Positions 1 through 8,161 of a stretch of 64,000 nt of DNA are shown in pieces (the stretch's first letter is position 1; each line of letters begins with the position of its first letter). The stretch is taken from NCBI RefSeq assembly GCF_030064675.1, contig NZ_CP116413.1:8089501-8153500 (forward strand), given 5' to 3'. Source of the stretch: Crossiella sp. CA-258035. GTDB lineage: Bacteria; Actinomycetota; Actinomycetes; Mycobacteriales; Pseudonocardiaceae. Under the pieces are notes generated by a model. The model saw only the letters and a list, made by a program, of their open reading frames with translations, was not told the DNA's origin and made no database searches. The translations under genes and the position numbers were made by a program.

Positions 1-78
1 CGCGGCCATCAGCTCGGCCGGGGTGTCGGTCCCGTCGGAGGAGGTCGTGTGGGCGTGCAGGTCGATGAGCACACCCAC
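1..78 (-). CDS. PHP-domain metal-dependent phosphoesterase, N-terminal fragment (runs off the window)
   Basis: Only the first ~25 codons are inside the window, reading leftward. The peptide runs LIDLHAHTTSSDGTDTP, the first metal-binding motif of PHP phosphoesterases (the HxH pair followed by SDG). Two GTG codons (78 and 72) could start it. The upstream PH-domain gene stops at 92, so the two are probably cotranscribed. The substrate cannot be told from this fragment; the family includes nucleotide and oligonucleotide phosphatases. Confidence 0.8.
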   Translation of the reverse strand, partial: MGVLIDLHAHTTSSDGTDTPAELMAA

Positions 79-91
79 GAGTGTGGACCAT

Positions 92-652
92 TCAGCCGAT
101 GATCTTCTTACCGGCCGTTTGCTTCTTCGCCTTCATCATGGTGAAGCGCTCGGCCTGGGCCTTCTTGTCACCGAACACCAGCTCGGAGATGGCGTCGTTG
201 ATCTGCTCCGGCTTCGGCAGGTACTCGATCTTGTTGAGCGCCTGGATCTGACCGGCCGACTCGACCACGATCGTGCCGTAGCCGAGCATGCGCCCGGTCA
301 TGGTCCGCTCGAAGGTCAGGTCGGTCACCTTGGTCACCGGCATCATGGCCACCTTGGTGGTGAACACGCCGCTGGTGATCATGAAGCGCTTGTCCGTGAT
401 CACCAGCCGCTCGACCCACCAGTCGATGACGATGTAGGCGAACCGGAGCAGGATGACCAGCGCCGCGTACCACAGGAGGTTCTGGATGATCCAGGCGTCC
501 GGTGGCAGCAGGTAGGAGATCATCACTGCTCCGGCGAGCAGCGCCATCGCCTCGAAGATGTCCCAGAGCAGACTGGCCCAGTGCCGGCGCACGCGGATGA
601 CGCGTCGCTCGGTGTCGAGCAGGTACTCGTCGGAGTCACGAGGCGAGAACAC
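92..652 (-). CDS. PH-domain (bPH2/DUF304-like) membrane protein
   Basis: 186 aa. Residues ~25-75 hold two hydrophobic segments (SLLWDIFEAMALLAGAVM and the IIQNLLWYAALVILL stretch). They are followed by a bacterial pleckstrin-like fold region with the typical ITDKRFMITSGVF core, then a charged, Lys-rich tail. Membrane-anchored bPH2 proteins are widespread in actinobacteria and mostly uncharacterised. The GTG start at 652 has a GGAGGT ribosome site 8 nt upstream, at the end of the 53-aa membrane gene, and the PHP gene follows 14-20 nt downstream. The three probably form one leftward operon. The function is unknown. Confidence 0.8.
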   Translation of the reverse strand: MFSPRDSDEYLLDTERRVIRVRRHWASLLWDIFEAMALLAGAVMISYLLPPDAWIIQNLLWYAALVILLRFAYIVIDWWVERLVITDKRFMITSGVFTTKVAMMPVTKVTDLTFERTMTGRMLGYGTIVVESAGQIQALNKIEYLPKPEQINDAISELVFGDKKAQAERFTMMKAKKQTAGKKIIG

Positions 653-671
653 GTGTGGCTACCTCCGGCCG

Positions 672-833
672 CTAGTTGAACAGCGACCGGACGAAGGTGA
701 TGATCGACTCAGCCGCGCCACGAAGCGTGCCGAGGATGCCGGTGACGCCGTCGGCTGCTTGTGTTGGCTGTGTGACGAGCAAGAAGAGAACCAGAGCAAC
801 ACCTGCGAAGATCAGGATCTTCTTCAAGTTCAT
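672..833 (-). CDS. Small membrane protein, 53 aa
   Basis: ATG at 833 to TAG at 672. The peptide starts [11 protein letters not shown], continues with a strongly hydrophobic stretch to about residue 21 (LVLFLLV), then TQPTQAADG, and ends in an amphipathic segment rich in Ile, Phe and Arg. It could be a single-pass membrane protein or a secreted peptide with a signal sequence cleaved near TQA-AD. It ends 19 nt before the PH-domain gene, whose ribosome site lies in the gap, so it looks like the first gene of that operon. I recognise no family. The codon pattern and spacing make it a credible gene. Confidence 0.65.
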   Translation of the reverse strand: MNLKKILIFAGVALVLFLLVTQPTQAADGVTGILGTLRGAAESIITFVRSLFN

Positions 834-881
834 GTAAACCAACCCCGTCCGCTAACGGCCTTGTTGGCGCCTGCGGAACCG

Positions 882-924
882 TTGTACCGCACTCCGCCGC
901 GCTATGGCAGATTTGTACCGCACT
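882..924. repeat. 12-bp direct repeat in the divergent promoter region
   Basis: TTGTACCGCACT occurs at 882-893 and again at 913-924, 31 bp apart start to start. It lies in the ~140 bp between the leftward membrane-protein operon and the rightward Nudix gene. A spacing of about three helical turns suggests two sites for one regulator. No regulator gene for it is recognisable nearby. Confidence 0.5.
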
Positions 925-973
925 TGGGGCAGCGGATCACGTGGCCTTCCCAGGTGAACTACTCTCCGTGTTC

Positions 974-1423
974 ATGCCGGAGGCCCAGGACCAGCGCGTC
1001 CGCTGTGTCGGCGCAGTCGTCTTCGACCCGATCGGACGCATTCTGTTGATACGCCGCGGCCGGCCCCCTTCGGCCGGTTGCTGGTCCATCCCCGGCGGCC
1101 GGGTGGACCCCGGCGAAGATGATCACAGGGCCGTGATCAGGGAGTTGTCCGAGGAGACCGGCCTGACCGGCACGATCGATCGCTGGATCGGTTCGGTAGA
1201 CCGGCCCTCACCGGCGGGTATCTACGAGATCCACGACTACTCCGTCCGCGCCGAACCCGGCCTCATCCGGCCTGGTGACGACGCCTCCGCGGTGGCCTGG
1301 ATCGACGGTGTGATCTTCGACGCACTGCACAGCGCAGGGTCCCTTTCGCCCGGTTTGGCGGAGGCGCTCGCCGAGTGGGGAGCGCTCCCCGCCGGAGCCG
1401 TGGCCGGGACCGTGCCGGCCTAG
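974..1423 (+). CDS. NUDIX hydrolase
   Basis: 149 aa from ATG 974. The Nudix box is visible as [23 protein letters not shown] (23 residues in the family pattern GX5EX7REUXEEXGU; here the first Glu lies in PGEDD and the metal-binding core is RELSEETG). The preceding [19 protein letters not shown] segment is typical of MutT/ADP-ribose-type members. The substrate, a nucleoside diphosphate linked to another moiety, cannot be read from sequence. I chose ATG 974 because TACTCT at 960-965 is a -10-like hexamer 8 nt upstream, the pattern of a leaderless transcript. GTG 941 and GTG 968 are alternatives. Its stop overlaps that of the convergent DUF2332 gene in a shared CTAG. Confidence 0.88.
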   Translation: MPEAQDQRVRCVGAVVFDPIGRILLIRRGRPPSAGCWSIPGGRVDPGEDDHRAVIRELSEETGLTGTIDRWIGSVDRPSPAGIYEIHDYSVRAEPGLIRPGDDASAVAWIDGVIFDALHSAGSLSPGLAEALAEWGALPAGAVAGTVPA

Positions 1424-2511
1424 TTCGGACCGAGCCAGGTGAGTCCCCGGGTCAGCCGATCGGCGGTAGCCAGCCTGCGCACCCGGACCTCGCCGCCGGT
1501 CCAGTTGATCACGCTCAGCACTCGGTCCGCCTCGGCCAGGTGAGCCGCCCCGTCGCGCGGTTCGCCGGGAAACGCCTGGTAACCCTCTTGGCTGACCCAC
1601 CACAGTGGACGGTGACTCGCGAGCGTGCGCAAGGCGTCCAGCCAGGCCGCCGCGAACTCGGCCGGACGCCCGTCCAGCAGCCCGCAGCTTGTCACCACCA
1701 GCGGGTGCTCGGCCGGAATCCGGGCCGCCGCGTCCGCCAGTCCGGTGACCGGGTCGGCCCGCCGCAGCGGCGGCTTGGCCGCGACCACCTCGTCCGCGGC
1801 CAGCCGCAGCAGCCGCAACCGGCGCGGCTGGTCCGGCCAGACGCAGGCCTCCAGCCAGGTCAGCTCGTCCTCGTCGGCCACGTCCACCGGATCGGCGTCC
1901 AGGCCGATCCTGGCCGCGATGGCCGGCAGCTTGGCCTGCTTGCCGAAGCCGTCGGCCGGCTTGGCCGCCGCCTCGGTGACCTGGCAGTCCAGCACCAGCC
2001 GGGCGGTCTTCTTGCCCCGGCTGATGTCCGGGCCACCACCGGCCACCGCGTAGCGGAAGCCGTAGCGGTCCGGCACCAGCCGGAACCCGGCCCCCGCGCC
2101 GGCCTCCAGCAGGCCGATCGGGGCCTTGCCCGCCTCCTTGGCCACCACGGCCAGGCCCGGGTAGAGCAGCGCGGCCGGGCGGACCAGCTCCTCCCGGACC
2201 GAGCGCTCGGCCAGCAACGGGCGGATCGCCTCGGCCCGCTCCAGCACGAAGGCGCGGAACAGCGGCCACAGCTCGCCGTCCGGGCCGTCCGCGCCGCCGA
2301 GGGAGGAGTAGTAGCGGGTCAGCGGGTGCCAGGGCTCGCGGAAGAGCACCCGCTGGGCCGCGGCCAGGAACAGCTCCGGCGAGGCGTCCCCGACCAGGGC
2401 GCTCACCTCGGCGTCCCCGGCCGCACCGGCGCTCAGGCACTCGTACAGCGGGGAGGCCGCGGCCTGGGCCGCGGCGAACTCGCGCAGCCTCTCGGCGGCA
2501 GGCGCGCTCAC
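1420..2511 (-). CDS. DUF2332 family protein
   Basis: 363 aa, GTG start at 2511, 5 nt after the MaoC gene, so probably cotranscribed with it. The DUF2332 pattern is visible: an [12 protein letters not shown] segment near the N-terminus, a central [22 protein letters not shown] block resembling a methyltransferase-like GxGxG loop, and a conserved [15 protein letters not shown] motif. A second family member sits at 21407-22492. The biochemical function of DUF2332 is not established. The stop codon shares CTAG with the convergent Nudix gene. Confidence 0.8.
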   Translation of the reverse strand: MSAPAAERLREFAAAQAAASPLYECLSAGAAGDAEVSALVGDASPELFLAAAQRVLFREPWHPLTRYYSSLGGADGPDGELWPLFRAFVLERAEAIRPLLAERSVREELVRPAALLYPGLAVVAKEAGKAPIGLLEAGAGAGFRLVPDRYGFRYAVAGGGPDISRGKKTARLVLDCQVTEAAAKPADGFGKQAKLPAIAARIGLDADPVDVADEDELTWLEACVWPDQPRRLRLLRLAADEVVAAKPPLRRADPVTGLADAAARIPAEHPLVVTSCGLLDGRPAEFAAAWLDALRTLASHRPLWWVSQEGYQAFPGEPRDGAAHLAEADRVLSVINWTGGEVRVRRLATADRLTRGLTWLGPN

Positions 2512-2516
2512 CGCGC

Positions 2517-3020
2517 TCAGGCCTTCGGCTCGGGGCGGCCGGGCTGCTCGCCGCCGCGGGCCTCGCCGTAGGAGCGCTTGGGCACCATCACCTTGCGCCG
2601 GAACACGCAGACCACGGTGCCGTCCTGCTTGTAGCCCTTGGTCTCCACGTAGACCACGCCGCGGTCGTCCTTGGACTTGGACTCGGTCTTGTCCAGCACC
2701 TCGGTCTCGCCGTAGATGGTGTCGCCGTGGAAGGTCGGCTTGACGTGCCGCAGCGACTCCACCTCCAGGTTGGCGATGGCCTTGCCGGAGACGTCGGCCA
2801 CCGACATGCCCAGCAGCAGCGAGTAGATGTAGTTGCCGACCACCACGTTCTTGCCGAAGTCGGTGGTCTCCCCCGCGTAGTGCGCGTCCATGTGCAGGGG
2901 GTGGTGGTTCATGGTGAGCAGGCAGAACAGGTGGTCGTCGTACTCGGTGACCGTCTTTCCCGGCCAGTGCTTGTACACCGCGCCGACCTCGAACTCCTCG
3001 AAGTACCGCCCGAACTGCAC
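2517..3020 (-). CDS. MaoC family (R)-specific enoyl-CoA hydratase-like protein
   Basis: 167 aa. Hot-dog-fold MaoC dehydratase: FGRYFEEFEVG at the N-terminus, then the hydratase region with NHHPLHMDAHYAGETTDFG (the D-x4-H-like catalytic segment) and VVVGNYIYSLLLGMS. Members hydrate enoyl-CoA thioesters or act on mesaconyl-type CoA esters; the actual substrate is unknown. A longer frame begins at ATG 3053. I prefer GTG 3020 because GGGAGG lies just upstream and the encoded protein then begins at the family's usual VQFGRYFEEF. It is the first gene of a two-gene operon with DUF2332. Confidence 0.8.
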   Translation of the reverse strand: MQFGRYFEEFEVGAVYKHWPGKTVTEYDDHLFCLLTMNHHPLHMDAHYAGETTDFGKNVVVGNYIYSLLLGMSVADVSGKAIANLEVESLRHVKPTFHGDTIYGETEVLDKTESKSKDDRGVVYVETKGYKQDGTVVCVFRRKVMVPKRSYGEARGGEQPGRPEPKA

Positions 3021-3146
3021 GCTGCCTCCCAAAGGTGGTGGCCGATCGACCATGACCGGGGAGGACAGTCTTGCCCGGGTACGGGTAGTCTCGACAACCG
3101 GTCTGTGAGCGAATCCACCGTTCCGGCCATGGCCCCGAGGAGGTGA

Positions 3147-3230
3147 GACGCGATGGGTACAGACAGCAACCCTCCCAGTACCGACCGCGTCCTCGCCGGT
3201 GGGCTCGCTACAACGAGGTAGGACCCATCG
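3147..3230 (+). promoter_or_regulatory. corA: Alternative RNA pairings around the corA leader start codon
   Basis: Two pairings compete for the leader start region. CGATGGGT (3151-3158, containing the leader ATG) is perfectly complementary to ACCCATCG (3223-3230), just after the leader stop. GACGCG (3147-3152) is complementary to CGCGTC (3186-3191) inside the leader. They overlap at 3151-3152, so they exclude each other. A ribosome finishing the leader would cover 3223-3230. This is the layout of an attenuator or translation-coupled switch; the ligand and the readout (Rho access, ribosome access) are not visible. Confidence 0.5.
3153..3221 (+). CDS. Leader peptide upstream of corA, 22 aa
   Basis: ATG 3153 to TAG 3219-3221, preceded by an excellent ribosome site (AGGAGGTGA, 6 nt spacing from its end region). 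The peptide starts MGTDSNPPSTDRVLAGG and has an acidic/polar N-terminus followed by Pro-Pro-Ser. It ends exactly 96 nt before the corA ATG. A second short leader with the same ribosome site, a DPPS core and the same 96-nt distance precedes the ABC-MgtC operon at 21308-21343. Proline-containing leader peptides that sense Mg2+ through ribosome behaviour are known for enterobacterial mgtA/mgtC. This one is inferred by analogy and is not a known family to me. Confidence 0.65.
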   Translation: MGTDSNPPSTDRVLAGGLATTR

Positions 3231-3317
3231 ACCGGTCGGGACGCGCTATCGCGCCGGAGCCCCAGCCAGGTTCTGGCGGCACACCCGTGTTCGCGTCGCG
3301 TTCGACTGGAGCCTTCC

Positions 3318-4400
3318 ATGTCCGTTCTGCCCACGCTCGGCCTGCGCGGCCGTGCTCCTCGTAACGGAAGTGCCATGCCGCAGCAGATCCCGGTGCCGCT
3401 GTCTGCCTACGTGGTGGACTGCGGCGTGTACGTCGACGGCAAGCGCCTGCCCGGTCGCTGGACCCACACCGGCGCGGTGGAGGAGGTCCGCAAGCGCGGC
3501 TCCGGCTTCGTCTGGATCGGCCTGCACGAGCCGGACGAGCAGCAGATCCAGAGCATCGCGGAGACCTTCGGGCTGCACGAGCTGGCGGTGGAGGACGCGG
3601 TGCACGCGCACCAGCGGCCCAAGCTGGAGCGCTACGACGACAGCCTGTTCATGGTGCTCAAGACGGTGCGCTACGTCGCGCACGAGTCGCCGACCACGGC
3701 GAACGAGATCGTGGAGACCGGTGAGGTGATGGTCTTCGTCGGCCGGAACTTCGTGATCACGGTCCGGCACGGCAAGCACCAGGCGCTGGCCGGGCTGCGC
3801 GCCGAGCTGGAGCAGGACGAGGAGAAGCTCGCCCTCGGCCCGGCCGCGGTGCTGCACGCCATCGCCGACCACGTGGTGGACACCTACCTGGACGTGACCA
3901 GCGCGGTCGAGGACGACATCGACACCCTGGAGGTGGAGGTCTTCGACCCGCGCAGCGCGGTGGACCCCGAGCAGATCTACCTGATGAAGCGCGAGGTCAT
4001 GGAGCTGCGCCGGGCGGTGGGCCCGCTGGCCACCCCGCTGCGGCGGCTGGCCGAGGGCTACATCCCGCTGGTGCCGGACGAGGTGCGCACCTTCTTCCGG
4101 GACGTGGACGACCACCTGACGACCGTGCACGACCGGATCATCACCTTCGACGAGATGCTGACCACGCTGATCGACGCGGTGCTGGCCAAGATCACGCTGC
4201 GGCAGAACAACGACATGCGCAAGATCAGCGCCTGGGTGGCCATCATCTCGGTGCCGACGATGATCGCCGGGATCTACGGCATGAACTTCGACATCATGCC
4301 GGAGCTGAAGTGGACCTACGGCTATCCGGTCATCATGTCGGTGATCCTGGTGGCCTGCCTGGTCCTGTACCGCATCTTCCGCCGCAACCAGTGGCTGTGA
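3318..4400 (+). CDS. corA: CorA family magnesium/cobalt transporter
   Basis: 360 aa. It has the large N-terminal cytoplasmic funnel domain, a long helical stalk (residues ~180-290) and two C-terminal transmembrane helices. The signature YGMNFD places the selectivity motif GMN at residues 321-323, followed by an acidic/aromatic loop (IMPELKW) and a basic tail (RIFRRNQWL) as in the pentameric Mg2+ channels. A second ATG at 3375 is possible, since residues 1-20 are not conserved-looking. GGAG lies ~7 nt before ATG 3318. The 5' region carries the leader peptide and pairing described above, which suggests regulation by Mg2+ status. Confidence 0.93.
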   Translation: MSVLPTLGLRGRAPRNGSAMPQQIPVPLSAYVVDCGVYVDGKRLPGRWTHTGAVEEVRKRGSGFVWIGLHEPDEQQIQSIAETFGLHELAVEDAVHAHQRPKLERYDDSLFMVLKTVRYVAHESPTTANEIVETGEVMVFVGRNFVITVRHGKHQALAGLRAELEQDEEKLALGPAAVLHAIADHVVDTYLDVTSAVEDDIDTLEVEVFDPRSAVDPEQIYLMKREVMELRRAVGPLATPLRRLAEGYIPLVPDEVRTFFRDVDDHLTTVHDRIITFDEMLTTLIDAVLAKITLRQNNDMRKISAWVAIISVPTMIAGIYGMNFDIMPELKWTYGYPVIMSVILVACLVLYRIFRRNQWL

Positions 4401-4404
4401 CGAC

Positions 4405-4806
4405 ATGTTGCTGAAGGCAGTGCGCAGCCTGCGCACCTGGATCGTGCTCCTCGCCGCGGTGTGGATCACCGCGGTGATCATGATGATCAGCTCGCAGCCG
4501 GAGCGCGGCGCGGCGAGCGTGCAGGAGCTGGCCGAGCGGGTCACCGACGCGCTGCGCGCGGCCGACTCGGAGCGGCTGGCCGAGGTGGTCTCGCTGGCCG
4601 AGGGGGCCGAGGACGCCGCCCAGGCCACCGTGTCCGGCTTCGCCGAGGCCGGGGTGAGCGAGATCAGCACCAAGGCGGAGCTGTTGCGCGGGCGGATGCA
4701 GCTGACGGTCAGCTACCTGCGGCCCGACGGCGGGCGGGGCACCCTGCACCTGCCGACCGTGCACGCGGACAACCGGTGGCAGGTCACCCCCATCCCGCTG
4801 CCCTGA
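4405..4806 (+). CDS. Small membrane-anchored hypothetical protein
   Basis: 133 aa, ATG 4 nt after the corA stop, so certainly cotranscribed with it. Residues ~10-30 form one transmembrane segment (TWIVLLAAVWITAVIMMIS). The rest is a soluble domain with an Ala/Glu-rich helical part (residues 40-85) and a beta-rich end (MQLTVSYLRPDGGRGTLHLP). The layout resembles small extracytoplasmic domains of actinobacterial membrane proteins, but I recognise no family. Its position suggests a role with CorA or an adjacent cell-envelope function. Confidence 0.7.
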   Translation: MLLKAVRSLRTWIVLLAAVWITAVIMMISSQPERGAASVQELAERVTDALRAADSERLAEVVSLAEGAEDAAQATVSGFAEAGVSEISTKAELLRGRMQLTVSYLRPDGGRGTLHLPTVHADNRWQVTPIPLP

Positions 4807-4831
4807 GGGCTGTGTGACAGGACACCGCGGT

Positions 4832-4848
4832 CATCCGACCTTCGGATG
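4832..4848. promoter_or_regulatory. 7-bp inverted repeat before the MMPL gene
   Basis: CATCCGA-CCT-TCGGATG is a perfect inverted repeat with a 3-nt loop. It lies 25 nt after the stop of the preceding gene and 64 nt before the MMPL start. It could terminate the corA transcript, although no T-run follows, or act as an operator for the MMPL gene. Confidence 0.4.
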
Positions 4849-4911
4849 GTCTGTTGGTAGGTAGCGGCGCGCATCATCGGGTTTCCTCTCCCAGCCGCCA
4901 GGGGGTTCCCG

Positions 4912-6987
4912 GTGTCCCGACTTCGCCTTGTGCTGCCCGCGCTCGCCCTGCTCGCCTGGCTCGTGGTGGGCGCGATCGGGTGGCCTGACCTGGGGAAACT
5001 GTCCCAGGTACAGCGCAATGACAATGCCTCCTTCCTGCCTGCCAGTGCCGAGGCGACCAGGGCCGCGGACGAGCAGAAGCGGTTCACCGAGGCCGATGTG
5101 CTGCCCGCGGTGCTGGTCTTCGAGCGCGGCTCTGGGCTGACACCGTCCGATCAGGACGCGATCGCGCGCGCGGTGCAGCGGGTGTCCACTGTGGACGGGC
5201 TCAAGGGACCGGCTTCGCCGGTGGTGCCCGCGCCGGACGGCAAGGCGGCGCAGGCGCTGGTGCCGGTGGACGGCAGCGACGGGTTCCGGGCCGGTGAGAC
5301 GGTCAAGGTGTTGCGGGAGAAGGTCAGGGACGGCCTGCCGGAGGGGCTCAACGCGCACGTGACCGGACCGGCCGGGATCGTCGGGGACTTCGCGGCCACC
5401 TTCGGCGGGATCGACGGGCTGCTGCTCGGGGTCACCGCGGCGGTGGTGGCGCTGATCCTGGTGCTGGTCTACCGGAGTCCACTGCTGCCGGTGGTGGTGC
5501 TGGCCTCGGCCGGGCTGGCGCTGCTGGGCGCGGCGGCGGTGGTCTACCGGCTGGCCAGGGACGAGGTGCTCACGCTGAACGGGCAGAGCCAGGGCATCCT
5601 GTTCATCCTGGTCTTCGGCGCGTCCACGGACTACGCGCTGCTGCTGGTGGCGCGGTACCGGGAGGAGCTGCGGCAGGCGGGACCGAGGCTGGCCATGCGG
5701 CGGGCCTGGCGGGCCTCGCTGGAGCCGATCTGCGCCTCGGCCGGCACCGTGGTGCTGGGCATGCTGTGCCTGCTGTTCAGCGACCTCAACTCGAACAAGG
5801 GGCTCGGGCCGGTGGCCGCGATCGGCATCGGGACCTCACTCCTGGCCTCGCTGACCTTCCTGCCCGCCGCGCTGATGTTGCTGGGGCGCGGCGCTTTCTG
5901 GCCGCGGAAGCCGGTGGCGGCCAAGGACGGGATCTGGGGCAGGGTGGCCGGGCTGGTGGGTGCCAGGCCGCGCTGGACCTGGGTGCTGACCACCGCGGTG
6001 CTGCTGTTCGGGGTGGCGTTCGTGCCGCAGCTCAAGGCGGACGGGGTGGCCCAGACCGACGTGTTCCTGTCCACAGTGGACTCGGTGTCCGGTCAGCAGG
6101 CGCTCGGGCGGCACTTCCCAGGTGGCAGCGGCTCGCCCGCGGTCATCGTCACCGCGGAGAAGACGGCGGAGCAGGTGGTGTCGGCGGCCCGCGGGGTGCC
6201 GGGGGTGGCCGAGGTGGCCGCGCTGCCGAAGGTGGTCGACGGGCGGGTGGAGGTCAACGCCACCCTGCGGGACGCGGCCGACAGCGAGGCGGCGATCGAG
6301 GCGGTGCGGGCCCTGCGCACCGCGGTGCACGGGGTGCCGGGCGCGGACGCGGTGGTGGGCGGGCCGACCGCGGCCCAGCTGGACGTGCAGGACACCGCGT
6401 TGCGGGACCGGGCGCTGATCATCCCGTTGGTGGTGCTGGTGATCCTGGTGGTGCTGGCGCTGCTGCTGCGCTCGCTGCTGGCCCCGCTGCTGCTGATGCT
6501 CACCGTGGTGCTGTCCTTCGCGGCCACCCTCGGCGTCTCCGCGCTGGTGTTCAACCACGTCTTCGACTTCCCCGGCGCGGATCCCGGGGTTCCGTTGTAC
6601 GCCTTCGTGTTCCTGGTCGCGCTGGGCATCGACTACAACATCTTCCTGATGACCAGGGTGCGCGAGGAGGCCGCGCGCCGGGGCACCGAGGCGGGCACCC
6701 TGGTCGGGCTGTCGGTGACCGGCGGGGTGATCACCTCGGCCGGGGTGGTGCTGGCCGCGACCTTCGCCGCGCTGGCGGTGCTGCCGATCCTGTTCCTGGC
6801 CCAGATCGCGTTCCTGGTGGCCTTCGGCGTGCTGCTGGACACGCTGGTGGTGCGTTCGCTGCTGGTGCCCGCGCTCGCGGTGGACCTGGGGCGGGCGATC
6901 TGGTGGCCCAGCAAGCTATCCCGCGCGCGGAAGGTCTCGGTGCTCAGTGACGTCGCAGCAGTGCGGCGAGCGGCGCGCTCACGGTGA
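4912..6987 (+). CDS. MMPL/RND family lipid transporter
   Basis: 691 aa, GTG start. The family architecture is clear: one N-terminal transmembrane helix, an extracytoplasmic domain (residues ~30-170), a five- to six-helix block from ~170 to 330, a second extracytoplasmic domain (~370-500) and another helix block to ~660. The FGASTDYALLL and ALGIDYNIFLMTR segments match the paired Asp-Tyr proton-relay motifs of MmpL proteins. MmpL proteins export envelope lipids or siderophores in actinobacteria. The FAAL-PKS genes close by make a polyketide-lipid a plausible cargo (inference). The 3' end overlaps the convergent MFS gene by 44 bp. Confidence 0.88.
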   Translation: MSRLRLVLPALALLAWLVVGAIGWPDLGKLSQVQRNDNASFLPASAEATRAADEQKRFTEADVLPAVLVFERGSGLTPSDQDAIARAVQRVSTVDGLKGPASPVVPAPDGKAAQALVPVDGSDGFRAGETVKVLREKVRDGLPEGLNAHVTGPAGIVGDFAATFGGIDGLLLGVTAAVVALILVLVYRSPLLPVVVLASAGLALLGAAAVVYRLARDEVLTLNGQSQGILFILVFGASTDYALLLVARYREELRQAGPRLAMRRAWRASLEPICASAGTVVLGMLCLLFSDLNSNKGLGPVAAIGIGTSLLASLTFLPAALMLLGRGAFWPRKPVAAKDGIWGRVAGLVGARPRWTWVLTTAVLLFGVAFVPQLKADGVAQTDVFLSTVDSVSGQQALGRHFPGGSGSPAVIVTAEKTAEQVVSAARGVPGVAEVAALPKVVDGRVEVNATLRDAADSEAAIEAVRALRTAVHGVPGADAVVGGPTAAQLDVQDTALRDRALIIPLVVLVILVVLALLLRSLLAPLLLMLTVVLSFAATLGVSALVFNHVFDFPGADPGVPLYAFVFLVALGIDYNIFLMTRVREEAARRGTEAGTLVGLSVTGGVITSAGVVLAATFAALAVLPILFLAQIAFLVAFGVLLDTLVVRSLLVPALAVDLGRAIWWPSKLSRARKVSVLSDVAAVRRAARSR

Positions 6988-8128
6988 CGGCGGCCGCGGC
7001 CACCAGCACGGCGGTGTGCAGGCCGCTGGTGAAGCCGCGGCCACCGTCCAGGATCGAGCCGAGCACCGCGATGCCCACCAGCCCGCCGAGTTGACCGGCC
7101 ACCTGCTGCACCGCCGAGGCCAGCCCGGCCTCCGTCGGCGGCGCGGAGGCCAGGATCGCCTCGGTGGCGGCGACCAGGGCCAGCCCGCCGCCGAGGCCGA
7201 GCGGCACGGTGGCCAGCGCGACCGCGCCGGCGCCGGAGAGCACGTCCAGCGTGGTCATGGTGAACAGTCCGGCCGCGACCAGCAGCAGACCGGCGACCGC
7301 GGGCGGAACCGGGCCGTACCGGCGGGTCAGCGCGCCGCCGAGCGGAGCGCTGAGCACCACCACGCCGGTCACCGGGACCAGCCACAGCCCCGCGGTCACC
7401 GGGTCGAGGGCCTTGAGGTTCTGCAGGTACAGGGTGAGCAGGAACAGCACACCGAACAGCGCGCCGAAGGTCACCGCGACCAGCGCCACCCCGGCGCGGA
7501 ACTGCCTGGGGCGCACCAGGTCCAGCACCTGGCGCAGGCGCAATGCCTTGTCCGTGCGGGACTCCTGGACGAAGAGCAGGGTGAGCGCGATGGCCAGCAG
7601 GCCGACCGGCAGGTTGACGTAGAAGATCGCCGACCAGCCGCCCGCGGCCACCAGCAGGCCGCCGAGCAGCGGTCCGGCGGCCAGGCCGAGCGCGGCCACC
7701 GCGCTCCACACGCCGATCGCCGGAGCCAGCGTGCGCGGCGGGAAGCTGGCCCGCAGCAGGGCCAGCGCGGCCGGTTGCAGCATGGCGCTGAACACCCCTT
7801 GCAGCGCGCGCAGGGCGATCACCAGCCAGACCTGCCCGGCCAGCGCGATGGCCAGCGAGGTCAGGGTGAAACCGGCCACCCCGCACAGGAACACCGCGCG
7901 CCGCCCGTACCGGTCGGCCAGCGCGCCGGCCGGGAGCAGGGCGAGCGCGGTGGCCAGCAGGTAGGCGTTGGCCACCCACTGCAAGCCGGTGAGCGAGGCG
8001 CCGAGGTCGGCGGCCAGGTCGGGGCCGGCGATGGTGAGCGCGGTGCCGTCCACACCGGTCATCACCGAGCCGACCGCGACCGCGGTGAGCACGAGCCAGG
8101 GCGAACGGGTCAGTTCCTCGGTTTTCAC
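6944..8128 (-). CDS. MFS transporter, DHA2-like drug/metabolite exporter
   Basis: 394 aa with about 12 hydrophobic segments. The MFS motif A-like ALADRYGRRAVFL lies after TM2, and motif C-like GLAAGPLLGGLL follows in TM5, typical of proton-coupled exporters. The VVGSVMTGVDGTALTIA-like N-terminus (V-x-LDxTIVNVALP position) fits the EmrB/QacA group. It starts GTG at 8128, 33 bp from the divergent esterase gene, so the two share a promoter region. It may export a product of the adjacent cluster or confer resistance. The substrate is unknown. Confidence 0.85.
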   Translation of the reverse strand: MKTEELTRSPWLVLTAVAVGSVMTGVDGTALTIAGPDLAADLGASLTGLQWVANAYLLATALALLPAGALADRYGRRAVFLCGVAGFTLTSLAIALAGQVWLVIALRALQGVFSAMLQPAALALLRASFPPRTLAPAIGVWSAVAALGLAAGPLLGGLLVAAGGWSAIFYVNLPVGLLAIALTLLFVQESRTDKALRLRQVLDLVRPRQFRAGVALVAVTFGALFGVLFLLTLYLQNLKALDPVTAGLWLVPVTGVVVLSAPLGGALTRRYGPVPPAVAGLLLVAAGLFTMTTLDVLSGAGAVALATVPLGLGGGLALVAATEAILASAPPTEAGLASAVQQVAGQLGGLVGIAVLGSILDGGRGFTSGLHTAVLVAAAAVTVSAPLAALLRRH

Positions 8129-8161
8129 GAATTCCCACTAACGTCGAATTGAGGTTCTCGT

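Noticed and set aside
3130-3317. Known M-box (ykoK) Mg2+ riboswitch before corA
   Set aside because: The conserved M-box core and its helical order could not be matched; the region is better explained by a translated leader with short alternative pairings.
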